This document shows, piece after piece, positions 23,147-35,394 of a stretch of 64,000 nt of DNA. Location: contig JAJEKV010000064.1 of assembly GCA_021234155.1 (NCBI GenBank), positions 1,054,001 through 1,118,000 on the forward strand, given 5' to 3'. The notes beneath the pieces are model-generated. The model worked only from the letters and a program-made list of their open reading frames with translations. It did no database searches and was not told where the DNA came from. The stretch is from Isoetes taiwanensis (Eukaryota > Streptophyta > Lycopodiopsida > Isoetales > Isoetaceae). Each line of letters opens with the position of its first letter. Within the stretch, counting starts at the first letter, position 1. Made by a program: the position numbers and the translations under genes.

Positions 23147-23667
23147 CTGCAAATAGGCAACGCACGAATAATCAACTAGGTTACAAAATACGCTAACCTA
23201 AAGGAATAAATACGTGTCCCGCACGTGCGGATGATCTCAGAAAAAAAACCTGAGAAAAACACGTATTTTTATTGAAAGTTTCAGGTGCTCAGAAACTCAT
23301 TTTCCGAGGACCTTAAATTCTGTTTCCGGCAGCCCTACTTTAGTGGATTTTGCTACTTCATGCTTTTGGTTGACATCTGCAGCTGCGAAATTTGTCCAAT
23401 CTTTTGACGTTAGAGACGCTTCTGCTACTTAGGTCCTTCACTATGATCACACTAACAGATAAGAGGCTGAAATGTAGATGTTTTTTCATCTTAAACCTTT
23501 TGATTTTCTTTCCACCTATTCACATTCAGTCGTTTCTTTTCTTTTATCCATCATGGCCTGCAGCCGATCCATGTATTATGAAGTCGTTGAAGTCCACATC
23601 CAAATTTTCTGGCATTGTATTTTTTGCGTATTTTATAGTTCAGTCTAAGAAATATCACGTATTTTAA

Positions 23668-25800
23668 CGCTTTTTATGGTTTGAGAAAAAAAAAAAAAAA
23701 TAAATGATGTTGTTACCTAGATAATCAAAGATGTGCATTACACAATCAAGACACAACAAACAAAAACATGGTTTTACTCTAAATCCGGAGATCTACAGCA
23801 CTTTGTGAAGCCCTATATAGAGATGCCTTTTGTATAGGCTCTCTGAGCTTTAAACTGCTACAAATGTTCCCAAAATGTGAATCCGGGGATATGATCTTCA
23901 ATTGGCCACAAAACTCTATTTGTACTATAAATGTTGAGCCCTTAAAAGCAAAACATCAATATGGACATGCAATGTATAAAACGGAAAGCCCAAATTGTTC
24001 CCCATGTTTTAAAAAAATGGCTATGATATTCTTATCGGAATGCCTCATGATCTATATCTTTGAGTTACCCATGATGGATTTCCTATAACTTGCAAAGATT
24101 CATTCTCCATGTGATAGGCACCATTCATAATGTCCAACAAGAAATGTATATAAAATGTGAAGGCTCGGGAGCACGGACTTTTGCCTCATTCGCCACATAA
24201 AACAACTCGCTAGAGAAGTTTACCATATGACCCAGTTCTTCTACATGGTTCTTGTATAGGCATCAATTAGTGCAGTCAAGACTAAATCACCATCAGTCCT
24301 TCAATACGCCTATAGTTGAGTGGATCATCCGCCCAATTAGCTCAACATTTTCTCGCATTATGATTAGGACCTCATTTGTGGGGCTTTTACTTTGCTATAC
24401 TTGAGGTAGCTAAAACCATAATTATCATCTCAATAACAGTCTCACATACATTGCCCTTGGCTACCAAACCATGAGAATGGTGGGACGTAATTCAAAAACA
24501 AAGGGAGGAATTGCTAAGGGCGTAAACCAATATTCAAAACATTACTTGTGCAATTATTATTTAGACATGGATGCTATGCTTCCTTGCATTTGTAAGCAGA
24601 AATTGTACCCATTGTTTCGTCAATGGCAAAGGAATATTGACCTAACCCAACCCATCTTTCAAAACCTGCAAATAAAAATCCACACAAGATAAATACATGC
24701 TCGCTCGACAAGAAATCTAAACTCTAAGACCCATAAACACAACTGCAGCTACCAAAACCCCAACCCCATCTTCCTCGAGAGGTGGTTATAAACCTATTCA
24801 TCAAGGATGGTGTAAACTCCGTGAGGTGCAAAGCGTAACTTCGCACACAAAGCCCGTAGCTAAATCCCTCTCGATTCTCACGCCCCCTTTCAGAGCAAAA
24901 AGAACGAAGTCAAATTTGGAGCAAAATTGTTGATAGCCATATCCATCCGCAACCAACTCGTAACAATCTCTAAATCGGCTTCACAAAATTCTTAAGCAAA
25001 ACACCAAAGATTGAGCCTTCATGCATGAGAGGATAAAAAGATAATGCTTAGGCAAGTTAAATGCAAAAGGAGTCGAAAAAGCGGCTATCATGGTTCAATG
25101 GTCACCGGGCTTCATATTCCCATCCCTTCCAATGCTTGCAAACAATATCCGATGGTGATAAACAAATGGTATATATTTATTCGTTATCTAAAATTTGAGA
25201 CATTGATTTTAGTCATTCCTTAATATGTAAGACTATTAAAAAAAAATACTCACGTCAAACCATGCCCATTCCCAATGCCTCTCCCTCTTCCACGCCGCTA
25301 TAATTCATTGGGCTGTTTCACCTCCATTAACCCGCATACACATTGCACAATCATGAAAAGGATCATTTTTAAAACCCGTAATGGGTCCGGATATGGCTAG
25401 ATCAATGTCAAAGTTACATATCTTGTAATATAAACAGGTCATTTATGCATTTCTCAAGCCGCATGGTCTAGAGATGAGCCGGATACATGGCTCACATAAT
25501 TTTGCATGCATTTTGATTATAAATATGACCCTACTTCTCACAAATCTGCAGGCACTTTCTCTAGCCCGCATTTTGCGGCATGATACATGTTCAATAATGG
25601 ACTTACCAAACTGCAAAATCCATGATATGCTCATTGCGTACAGAATCGACTTGCATGTCTTTGGCAAGGTTGAGATCATAAAGAAGTGCAAGCTCATTGA
25701 TGTGGCTAGTAGCCATGGTGTCAATTTGAACACAAGAAGATGGGGCGGCAATTGCTAAAAGATTTTTACCATCAAGCTCTAGGACCGGCTTTGGTATCGC
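23668..25800. other. no gene seen
   Basis: AT-rich sequence; all frames are short and lack domain motifs. An A run stands at about 23685-23701, without upstream retroelement sequence that I can identify. Confidence 0.35.
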
Positions 25801-27335
25801 CAGAAGGCCAAATCTCCAGTGCAATGTCCTTAGGCCCGACGAAAGTCTTTGGGCTAGAGGAACTACCTCGGAATGATCATAATGAGGACCTACCTCTCAA
25901 TCAGTGTCGACTAAAAATATAAGGGACGTTTCTTCTTTGATCATGTACATTCAAGACATGGCGATGTTAAAGCCGTAATGTGATCATGACAAAAGAGGCA
26001 TATGAACCAACCAATGGTGGAGGATTTGTTAACTCGACTTAGGATTGGTGAGTAGGCTGATGATACCTCGTATAGACCACGAGTGTGCTTAAATGTAGCT
26101 TACCTCTTGGGAAAAGATGCCACCCCACTCGCACGGACCCCAATAACATATATCCGCTTCAATGATTTTTTACCGATTATAAGAAATTATCTCAAAAATG
26201 CCAGGATTAAGTAAGAGAGAACAATTTAGCCACAAACCACTTCAAGACGGCTAGAACCCTCCCCTGTAGACCGTGCATTTTCACTTCTTCTATTTCTCAA
26301 GCAAATGGTTTTGCCTCAATGTCCAAATTCTCTCTTGCTCTTGTCACCAATCCCTAAATGAGGCACAAAAAGATGATTGCAAGAGGACCCCATAATTGTA
26401 GGAAGCATAATTTTCTTACCATCTTATCAACAAGCCAGAATATACTGGCAGCCTGCCCATGAGATCCAAGTGCATTGCCCAAAGATACTTTTCACCGCTT
26501 GCCTTGCCATCTTTAATATCCCTAACCCCTCGCACCGTAACATTATGGTGAAATATTTATTGGCCATTCCAGATCGATGATCCCACCTACAAATCCAATT
26601 TCATACCTTCCAGCTCCAACAATTGCGATTTTTGAATTGGCAAGATTAGAGATGGGTTCTCCTCGTGCTCTTACTGCTCCAAATAGACCAGCAAAGTGCC
26701 ACACCGGCCGTTCCCTAAAATATGAACGTTTGGTTTTAGTTTCCGATAGTTGAGTTCAGGAATTAATGATTTGTACTAATACGGTAAGAACATTATACTT
26801 GGATATCATCATTAAACATCCTATATTGTTTGCAGATCGCTTGTAGAAGCTTGAAAGCCCATTTTGTTTGAAGTCACATCTTAGATGACAACAATGTACC
26901 AGTCATAAAGAACTCGAGGTCAACGTGTGAATACAAATCCATAAATTCATCAATAAGAGAAAGGTATTCCTCTCCTTCAAGCCTTGCATGCTTGTACTCC
27001 TAAATCTGAACATGTAAATCAAGAATTTCTTATCATTGTCCGAACATAGATGGACAAAGTAACTTACACGTTGGATTATCCGGAGCCGCTGATTGTTAGT
27101 CCCAACATCTATCATCAATCGGCGTAACACGGATGCAAGCGTGCACATTGTCAAAAATCACATGCTCGATTATTCACGGTTTAAAGAGGTCCAATGACTC
27201 ACTCTTCCGGGTTGAATCTTGCAAAGAAAAACATATAAATCAAGTTTCCCTATGGGAATTCCAATCCCTTGGACTCCGAGATCCCCTAGGCCTAATACTA
27301 CTGTTTCCATCTAAGTTCACGGCAACGATATCCAC
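25800..27335 (-). pseudogene. malic enzyme (NAD- or NADP-type), C-terminal exons, decayed
   Basis: Minus-strand exons follow the malic enzyme order. 27335-27232 reads [10 protein letters not shown], then, one base out of frame, [20 protein letters not shown]. About 27110-27067 reads IDVGTNNQRL. About 27003-26893 reads ARLEGEEYLSLIDEFMDLYS. About 26703-26607 reads GLFGAVRARGEPISNL and KIAIVGAG (start of the NAD(P) fold). About 26545-26395 reads GLGILKMARQAV and IFWLVDK. About 26355-26230 reads TRARENLDIEAKPFA, then TGA at 26297-26299. About 26160-26107 reads WGGIFSQE. The enzyme oxidatively decarboxylates malate to pyruvate. Frameshifts, the stop and the absence of the middle and C-terminal catalytic parts make this a pseudogene. 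Introns remain, so it is not retroposed. Confidence 0.82.
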
Positions 27336-27597
27336 CTAGAACAAAGGAAACGGTGGCCATGAATTAAAATTGGCACGAGATTGTCTAGAAATACATTTTT
27401 ACAGAATAAATTCAATGAGGCGTCAAGTTAAATAAATGCCAGAAACAGAATATTTAGGATTGAAGAACATCACGACCAAAATAAAGCCAGATATGGGAAA
27501 CTGGATATCACGAAGTCCGGCAATCGGCCATAGATGGAGGAGTTCTTCGGGCAAGAGCCTGAGGAAATGGGGAAGAGGGCAAACTCCGACGTCACAG

Positions 27598-28030
27598 ATC
27601 AGAAGCCCCAAATAAAGGGGTCAATTTGGGGGCTTAACGTGGGCCGTCCAGATTTGAGATGGACGGCCGAGATTTAAATGTCTACACACACTCTGCATCA
27701 AGGGGCTTATTTGGGGCTTTTGTTGTGGGCCGTTCATCTAAGAGATGGACGGCCGAGATCAATCTGTACCAAAATTTTGGTACGCCAACAAGAGGGGTGC
27801 TTGGGGAGTTACGAGGTGGCACCGTCTGGACCGTCCATCTCAAAAGATGGACGGCCGAGATCAATCTCTACCAACATTTGTGGCATCAATCTCTACACCA
27901 TTTGTGGCACTGCCAACATTTGTGGCACTCAATATAATTGTATATATATAAGGATATACAAGTTTTTGTACTATCAATGGGTATGTCTGCTATGGTTTAT
28001 AAACATCTGGGAGCAAAATCCAAGCTTAGT
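27598..28030. repeat. palindromic repeat module, copy 4, with tail
   Basis: Three core units in tandem: GGGCCGTCCAGATTTGAGA with TGGACGGCC, GGGCCGTTCATCTAAGAGA with TGGACGGCC, and GGACCGTCCATCTCAAAAGA with TGGACGGCC. Each is followed by GAGAT(C/T)(A/T)AAT. Then a CATTTGTGGCA triplication, TATAATTGTATATATATAAG, TTTTTGTACTATCAATGGGT and ACATCTGGGAGCAAAATCC. This is the fullest copy. Confidence 0.8.
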
Positions 28031-28149
28031 AACATTAGTATCTATTGAGTGCCAACAATTAAGTTGGAAGAATGGCTTATAATCATCTAGGAATAAAATC
28101 TGGCAATCCTTTTCCTTTCGACTACAATCTTGCTGGGTAAATTTGTGTG

Positions 28150-29780
28150 CTTATTGAAAACTGCCAACGCATGATGATAACCAGGTGTGCAATATTGGAT
28201 ATGCAGTTTCGAAAGAGATACGTAAAGAGGCCTCTTGTTGGCGCAAGCCTCAGTGGAGCACCTACGATTGATTTTGCTGTTGCTTTTCTAGGTGGTCGGA
28301 ATGAAGATTTAGAGTTGAATACAAAACCCTGCATAAATTGATGCCCTCAAGCGGCGTTACTGGCTTGATGAAGCACATCTTCGGGCTGCGTGCATGCATT
28401 GTTTCAACTTGACATGGCCGATGTTCACTATCATGGAGGTGCATCAAAGAGATTGGATATGGGAGCTGGAATGCGATACATGGCAGAGTCAGAATAGGGC
28501 ATGAAAACTTTTTAATCATTTGGGAAAAAAGAAAAACCATACATAACGATCTCATTTTTCGTAAAAAGCATTTGCAAACATCATTGCTAACCCATTCTAA
28601 TCGCTTTAAAACAGAAAAAGTGGAGCCATTGAATTGAACCATGGAATTTAAATGATAAAAAAATGGCCATACGCGGTTGCACTATAAGTGGTTGTACCAC
28701 AAATGATTTTAGCATAACGAATTTGTATTATGAGCAATTGAACTATGAGTTTATAATGAACTAGAATGAACTAGAATGCCTCTTGGCTTTAATGGTCAAC
28801 AATAGAACCCATTTCTTCTTTGTGCTTCTCTAATTACAGCTCCACTTGCCAATGTAAAGATGAATCCAATGGTGTTTTGTAGCCTAAAGTAAGCAACTTG
28901 ATACTCATAATATGCGTGCAATAGACTAGAAGATTTATTCTGCAAAGCTTCTTTAAGCTCCAAGTTCATGTTTTCAACTGAAAAAATTCTGTAGTCATAA
29001 GTGGCGAATTATTAATCTCCGCTAGTACGCAAATGTTAACATTTGAGATCTAACAGGAAGATAATATGTCTTCGTTGCTTGTAATCAAGCAAAGTTGCAA
29101 AATTGACAAAGCATGATCATAGTGGAAACTGAAACGTGTCCTTAAGAGCATCACTAACAAACAATGCACCAGTGTATTTTTCGTATCAGCCATCCAAGAA
29201 GCGTCAACAATGTCTTGCTATCGCGTGCTCAACTATTCACTAGGAAATGCTTAAACCTAGGTGCAGCTTAGATAACAGAGTTAACGGACCTTTGGTCATG
29301 AAAGGTAGTCGCAATAATAATCATCATAAAAGATATAATGAATGGAAGAATAAATTTTTACACTGAAACTTACAATTGACTCAAGCCAGTTATATAGCAG
29401 GTTCTATCTTAGTGAAGAAGTCCAAATGACTCTTTCACATGTATCGCACAAAGTTGCTAGTTGTAAAAGCATAATCGTGAGCCTTGTGTACCTAATGAAT
29501 ATAAACATTATATTCTGTGGAGGCCTATTTCCTTACACGTGCCGCGTTTTATAATTATTGAATTTCTCTTAATGCATAAAAGGATAAAAATAGACTGGCA
29601 TACCCTTGTCATTATTGATACATCTAATAAAGCATAAAGCATGCCAAAGATAATATTTTCTCCACACTACGCACCTTATCCTCAATCAAACATCTCCATA
29701 TGCGGTTTCACTATGGACATTTGTCAATGCCAATGCGGCATCTAGTGGAAGCCTCTATTATATGGCACGTGATGTCAGCA
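28150..29780. other. no gene seen
   Basis: AT-rich sequence. The frames here are short and unrelated to known families by eye. Confidence 0.3.
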
Positions 29781-29823
29781 ATAGTTATATGGTTAGACTT
29801 TAAGGTTGCAGTGTACCCTTACA

Positions 29824-29945
29824 GGGTCCAAAACCCACTGGCTACCATTAGGTGGTAAGTAGATGAGTGCAAGTCTCATCGTGTGTAGGTGCTGCGAATG
29901 ACGTGGGTGAGTGCAAGTCTCATTATGTGCGGTGTGTGCCTGAGA
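29824..29945 (+). mobile_element. SINE fragment, 5'-truncated
   Basis: GGGTCCAAAACCCACTGGCT, ACCATTAGGTGG and GAGTGCAAGTCTCAT match the box-B-to-body part of the SINE at 46312-46481 (GGGTTCAAAACCCACTGGCT, ACCATCGGGTGG, GGGTGCAAGTTCCA). Box A and a poly-A tail are missing. The segment containing GTGAGTGCAAGTCTCAT is internally duplicated. Confidence 0.65.
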
Positions 29946-30811
29946 ATGTGTCATCGTAATCGTCATAGGTCCCAAAAGGGATGCTGCCAACAATTGTTAG
30001 TACTTACATATTTAAAAGCTTGGCAAACACTTCGGGACTAACCCGTTAGTTTCTAACTCTAGGCCCAAAAAAAGTATTCACGCTACACACAAAAAGGGTC
30101 AAGGAATGGTGGATCATGGGCATTTGAAAATTGTCAATTGTTGCTAACCACAAACAATGCACACAATATACTGTCTAGACAATTAGAACTATTCTATACA
30201 ACATACACAAGGTTGATTTAACAGGGTTAGAAACAATATGCTTTGTTCATAGTCTTACCAAACTAAGGATCCATGCTCAACCATCTATTGCGTGACTTGA
30301 CTAGTCCAAAACTTAAAATTAGCAGTGTTCAACATTAGGTGTTTTTTCCTCAAGAATGGATATCATGTTAGCACAAATTAAAATTCTGGACCAAGCACAA
30401 ACCAATGCCACTGCATGTTGCAGCACGTCTTCCTAATCCACTGCTTTGTTGAAGCCACATAATTGGCTTTGACTAATGTCCATATCTAGAACAATTTCCA
30501 CAAAGGCTACATCATGTAAAAAGAATGTTCATTATTGTAGATGGGTTGCTCTATTCTATTCTTAAAATAGAGTCCAAAAAGGCTACAACATGTAAAAAAA
30601 TTGTTAACTATCCTAGATGGGTTAAATTGAAAAACAATCTTTTGTCATCCTTGAAGTAATAAAATGAACAGTCTCTTCATCCAACTTTACTTGGCTAAAT
30701 TATGCACATAATGCATAGAGATTTGACTCATTACAGGATAAAATTTGCAAATGAGTGATCAAAATTTTAGATTCTCTTTTTCCAGCAGAGAACTTGAAAT
30801 AAGGTTAATCC

Positions 30812-30997
30812 TTATTTGTTGGCTTTCTTGAACAAACTACCAGATCCTGGAGAAATATTTCCATCTGCAAGAAGCTCGGCACAATATTTTAACAGAGCCT
30901 TATAACCCTCTGGTAAGTTTAACAGAGCCTTATGCTGTAAATTTTCATCTGCATGTGAAGATCTTTCCTCTATATTTTCAACATCACTCATAGGGCC
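30812..30997 (-). CDS. last exon of an unidentified gene
   Basis: After the acceptor TGCTCTTCTTCCAAG the minus strand gives 61 codons and TAA: it begins GPMSDVENIEERSSHADENL and ends LLADGNISPGSGSLFKKANK. A middle part LPEGYKALLKYCAELL looks like a helix. No in-frame stop and a good splice acceptor suggest a real terminal exon. Possible upstream pieces on the same strand are an open segment at 32590-32351 (LHAALMEPRYIASLGFRDLG) and a leader near 33600. The MITE at 31754-32172 would then be intronic. The family is not recognised. Confidence 0.4.
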   Translation of the reverse strand, partial: GPMSDVENIEERSSHADENLQHKALLNLPEGYKALLKYCAELLADGNISPGSGSLFKKANK

Positions 30998-31753
30998 CTT
31001 GGAAGAAGAGCATCAATCTTACCACCAGCTACTGTACCAATTTTATGAACACCACCTCCAAGGATGCCTTCGCCAAATCCTTCTCCCATACAAATAACTC
31101 ACCTACTGGACATAGACACAACGTCCTTAGACACAACGTCCTGAGCATAGACACAACATAAGTAAACAATGCTACACACAAACCTAGAACAAAAATGTGA
31201 ATTTATGTGAAGACATTAGACCAGAGATTGATACTATGTAAGGAGAATAATAATAATTGGTAAGTAAATCAGATTGTCTTTGGAAGCATGGATGGTCAAC
31301 ATTGCATTGGATAAAGAATGCAACAAGTTCTGAAGTTCATTTGTGGCTTTGAGTGTCCTTCAGCAAAGTTTATAGATAAATTTCCTGAACTTTGTTTTAG
31401 ACAAAGTGCACGTAGCACTACAACATTGACTCATCCCATTGGCCTGTTCAATTGGATTGATAAACACTTAAATATGTATTCCGTCACTTGTCACTCCGAA
31501 TACAGCACTGCAGAACCATGGAACATTTAGAAGAACCTGTTTCATCACATGATCATGCATTAGAATCAACACATGTGCAATAGAAACAGAGCATCTATTG
31601 CATATCCATTTCAAAAACACAGCTAAAAGTAGAGGAAATCTGGCTTCCAACCACAAAACAGAGTAAACTTTAGAATATTGAAGGCCCCACATGCCTTAAG
31701 ACTTAGAAAATGAATAGATCGTCTAGACCAATGAGAACCATGAAGACGAATAA

Positions 31754-32172
31754 GGCCCTTTTTCCACGGTAGTCTTATCTCTAAAAGTCACATATTTTAT
31801 TATATGATGTTTGGCCACCTATTGTCTTAAAAGTAAATCACTTTTCCACTATAAAAATAAGACATGTCTTATTTAGGTTCGGAATAGGTTTGGATATTAA
31901 ATGGAGTCTTATTTTATTCCGGGGGATTTCCCCCGCCATAAAATAAGACACCTAGTCTTATTTGAATATATAACTAAAAATAACTAAAAATAAGACGTGT
32001 CTTATTTTTTCAAGCTTTTCCACTAGCATTTTAGTGGTGTCATATTTTATGACTACCATGCAGTGGAAAAACAAGTTTAGATTTGTGTGTCTCATTTTAG
32101 CCTTGGAGTCACAAATGGTGTCTTATATGGTATATGACAGCCATATTTTGTGACTGCTGTGGAAAAAGGGCC
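31754..32172. mobile_element. PIF/Harbinger (Tourist)-type MITE
   Basis: A 419-base element with terminal inverted repeats GGCCCTTTTTCCAC ... GTGGAAAAAGGGCC and a 3-base TAA duplication on both sides (31751-31753 and 32173-32175). Inside are repeated AATAAGAC / GTCTTATT blocks in both orientations and no reading frame. TIR and TSD type are those of PIF/Harbinger-mobilised MITEs. Confidence 0.85.
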
Positions 32173-34254
32173 TAAGTCCCAATATCAAACCTTAAATATG
32201 ACACGTTCTTATAGACGCTTCACCTAAAGCTGGTTGTTAGTCAAATGGAGGAATTTCCGAACTTAAACAGTAAGACTGTTTCTAACATAGCAACAAACTA
32301 TCTTAGGATCTGAGTTTCCATGATACCTTCACTTGGATCTCAAAAGTTGACTATGTTCCAAAGAAAGGCTGCATGAGAATACATGAGAATGCATCATTAT
32401 GATTGCTTGAGAAGAATGCCATATAAGTGTCTCTTTGTGATGGATCCTGCAGTAGAGTAATCTCCATATGGCACAGCCCAGCATTGGTACCCAAATCCCG
32501 AAATCCAAGAGATGCAATGTATCTTGGTTCCATAAGTGCTGCATGCAAAGCTGTAAGTGTTGTAGAGGACATCCTAGACCAGCTTCTCAGCTCTCTTCAA
32601 CATCCTGCAACAAAAAAGCACAAAGCCGGAGTAATACTAAAGCTAGATAGATTAGAAAATTGCAGAGATCATACAAAATTGAAGAGCCAAAATTGTATCT
32701 CTGCCCCTGGCAATCCCCCTGTCAGTTTGAAGGAATCCATTCAACTAGATCCATAGAATGCTCAAATGCTTCGGCATCATTAAAAGATCCATATAATACT
32801 GAGCCTTGACCAAGGCAATGGATTGTTTAACTTCAGAATTTGCCGATAACCTGCTACAATTCTCTCCCCTTAAAAGAAAGTTTGAGGGGAAGGACATACT
32901 GATAGAAAAGATGGGTGATGCTCTGCAAAGAAATTAGCATGATCTTCAGACAAAACTAATTATACAGGATCCACTTGGAGCTGCATAAGTTAAAAAATGA
33001 GTTAAAAACTTGACCCAGAAGAGGAGTTGGACATATCTTCTACACCGCCAGGGTGAACGGTAAATATCTGATAAACTGGAATAGATAAATCATGTTTGAT
33101 AAACTGGAATAGATAAATCACGTTTGTGGCATATTCAATCGCAACAACAAAAGTCTTCAAATCCAAAATTTATGAATGTGCACCTAGATCACCTGCCCAG
33201 AACTCTTATATGCACGCATCATCCGAAGCATTTCCATCACTTTGCTACATATTGCCACGCCAACAAAAAAAACTTATAGCTTCGGCAAGACTCGATTCTC
33301 ACATCAACAAAAACTTCAGGAAAAATCTATTGACGATTCCTCATACAGCTGCAGCAGCAGTAAATTCGCTTGTCGAACTCCTTAGATTGCTCAGAAGTAT
33401 CTGCACCTAGGATCGTTGGCTACTCCGATTTGGAGAAGGAAGAACAAGCCGCTTACCAGAAACAAGACATAGGCGTTGCCGTTCTCCCAAATATTTCTAG
33501 AGCTCCATGGTATCACCTGCGGGAGCTCAGAAAACATGCAGAAGGAGGAGTCTCTTATATTCAGATGGTCGATTTGAAAAGAGCACGCTTGCCCTGAAGA
33601 ATATTTCGGTCCTTTTCTATGGTATAGCCTATGCATGAGTAAAAAAGACAATGATTATATCTAGAGGCGCAGATGCAGAGCGCCAGGATATTATCGAATA
33701 CAGCCGAGATAGGAGACAATAAGAACAGAGCGATTGAACAAAGATTTAGTATATAAATAGGAGCAAATGCGAAACCTAGCCCAAGCCAGCGCAGGAAGAA
33801 ACCAAGCAGAAAGAAGAAACGCGAAAAAAAACTGAGGCAGGTAGTTTTTGGCGGCAGATTATTCGTCGGAGCATACAGAGACATTCGATGCAACCTGAAC
33901 TTTGGAGCTGGGCGGCGACCACCGAAATGCCAATCTCGAATTTGTTTGGAGCAGATTTGCGCTTCAGTTCCAAGCTCTGCCACTGCTCATCACCATGGAC
34001 CGTGGCCGCCTTGGCCACGAAAACACATTCGAAATAAAATCTATTTTTTTCAAGCTTCATTTCTATAGCCTACTCTTTTTTAAGCTCCATGCCACGTAAT
34101 TAATTGTAATTTAATGGCTCATTAAAAATTGTTGCCACCTCATTATGTCAAATGACACCTCATCATGTGGCTTTAATGGGGCATTAAATATTGCTGCCAC
34201 CTCATCAAGATATATTAATTGCATATAATATATAGGTGGCAACATCTGGGCCAT

Positions 34255-34520
34255 TGATCCAGCACATTCAACGGCCGAGATCAAAAGCCCCAAATAAGGG
34301 GGGTGATTGGGGTGGATTGAGGTGGCTCCACCAGGGCCGTCGGATCTCAGATCTGGACGGTCCAGGCGGCGACACCAAAATCTCTATATACATTTGGTAC
34401 ACTTGGGGTGGATTGAGGTGGCTCCACCAGGACCGTCGGATCTCAGATCTGGACGGTTTAGGTGGCGACACCAAAATCTCTATATACATTTGGTACACTT
34501 ATATAATTGTATATATATAA
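34255..34520. repeat. palindromic repeat module, copy 5, two 96-base units
   Basis: AAAAGCCCCAAATAAGGGGG leads into two direct 96-base units starting GGGGTGGATTGAGGTGGC at 34309 and 34405. Each carries CCGTCGGATCTCAGATC, TGGACGGT and TCTCTATATACATTTGGTAC. TATAATTGTATATATATAAC closes the copy. Confidence 0.85.
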
Positions 34521-34559
34521 CAGATATAAGGATAAGAGATAAGAGATAAGAAATATGCG

Positions 34560-35390
34560 TGTGGTGATTTAGAGGTGAATGGAGATGGGTTTTGGCCGGA
34601 AAAAACGGCGCTAAGGGCCTGCGCCTTTGGCGTGGCCCTGAAGGTCGTGCAGACACTCTGGTTGCTGGAAGCTAGATGCACAGGGGCAGAGTTTGGTGAT
34701 GTATTCGTCACCGGTTTTTTTCCTCTGTCTTCTGTGCTGGAGCCATGTGGAGCTTTTATTTTGTGCAGATCTATGAGCCTCCTGTTTTGTGCAGAGCTGT
34801 TTGGCCTCAAGAATGGCTCTATTTCGACCCTTCCACCTCGGGCTACTTCAGCTTCCCCATGGATCTTAGAGCTTGTTTATATCTTTTGTTAAATCTGTAT
34901 GTAGATGTAATCCATTGTTTCTGGAACTGGTGGATGTCTCACCTTTCTCTTCACTGATATCCTTCGATTCATTCATCCCTTCCATGTTCTTTATTTTTTT
35001 AACCCCTTTCTTCCAGATGTGTTTCAACTCCTTCAAATCTGGTCAGATATCTCTACTCTGCTGCAACCTTCTTCCCAGATCTCGAGCTTTTAGTCACATC
35101 TGCCCTCAGATCTGGGTTTCCATGATTTTCTCATTTCTGCTCCCTTTTCTCTGACTATTTTTCTTTTTCCCTCTTTATTTCTTGTATTCTTCTCAATTAC
35201 CTCTTTTATTCTCTTCTCCTTCCGACTTTTCCTCTGTTTTATTTTTCGATGCTAATGTTGTGTTTCCTTGTCTTTCTTCTTTCTTTTTCGTAAATGTTCT
35301 ACCAAGTCACAATCACCCTTTTTTTTCCACTTCCTTATCACGAGGTGTATATATAGATGACCCGCCATCCATTTTCTAAAGTAGATATAG
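34560..35390. other. pyrimidine-rich stretch, no firm gene
   Basis: Plus-strand frames from 34575 are open for about 100 codons but show no known motif. From about 34960 to 35340 the plus strand is strongly C/T-rich, which keeps frames open artificially. It may be the 5' part of the LINE that follows, but no domain confirms it. Confidence 0.3.
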
Positions 35391-35394
35391 TTTC

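Noticed and set aside
33561-34060. Minus-strand ORFs of 140 and 94 codons
   Set aside because: Hydrophobic frames overlapping each other without motif or homologue; probably the AT/GC transition near the repeat at 34255.
34309-34500. Direct 96-base repeats as a CRISPR-like array
   Set aside because: Units are directly adjacent without spacers, and the context is a plant nuclear repeat family.
34960-35340. Plus-strand membrane-protein-like frames rich in Phe, Ser and Leu
   Set aside because: They arise from a long pyrimidine-rich tract.
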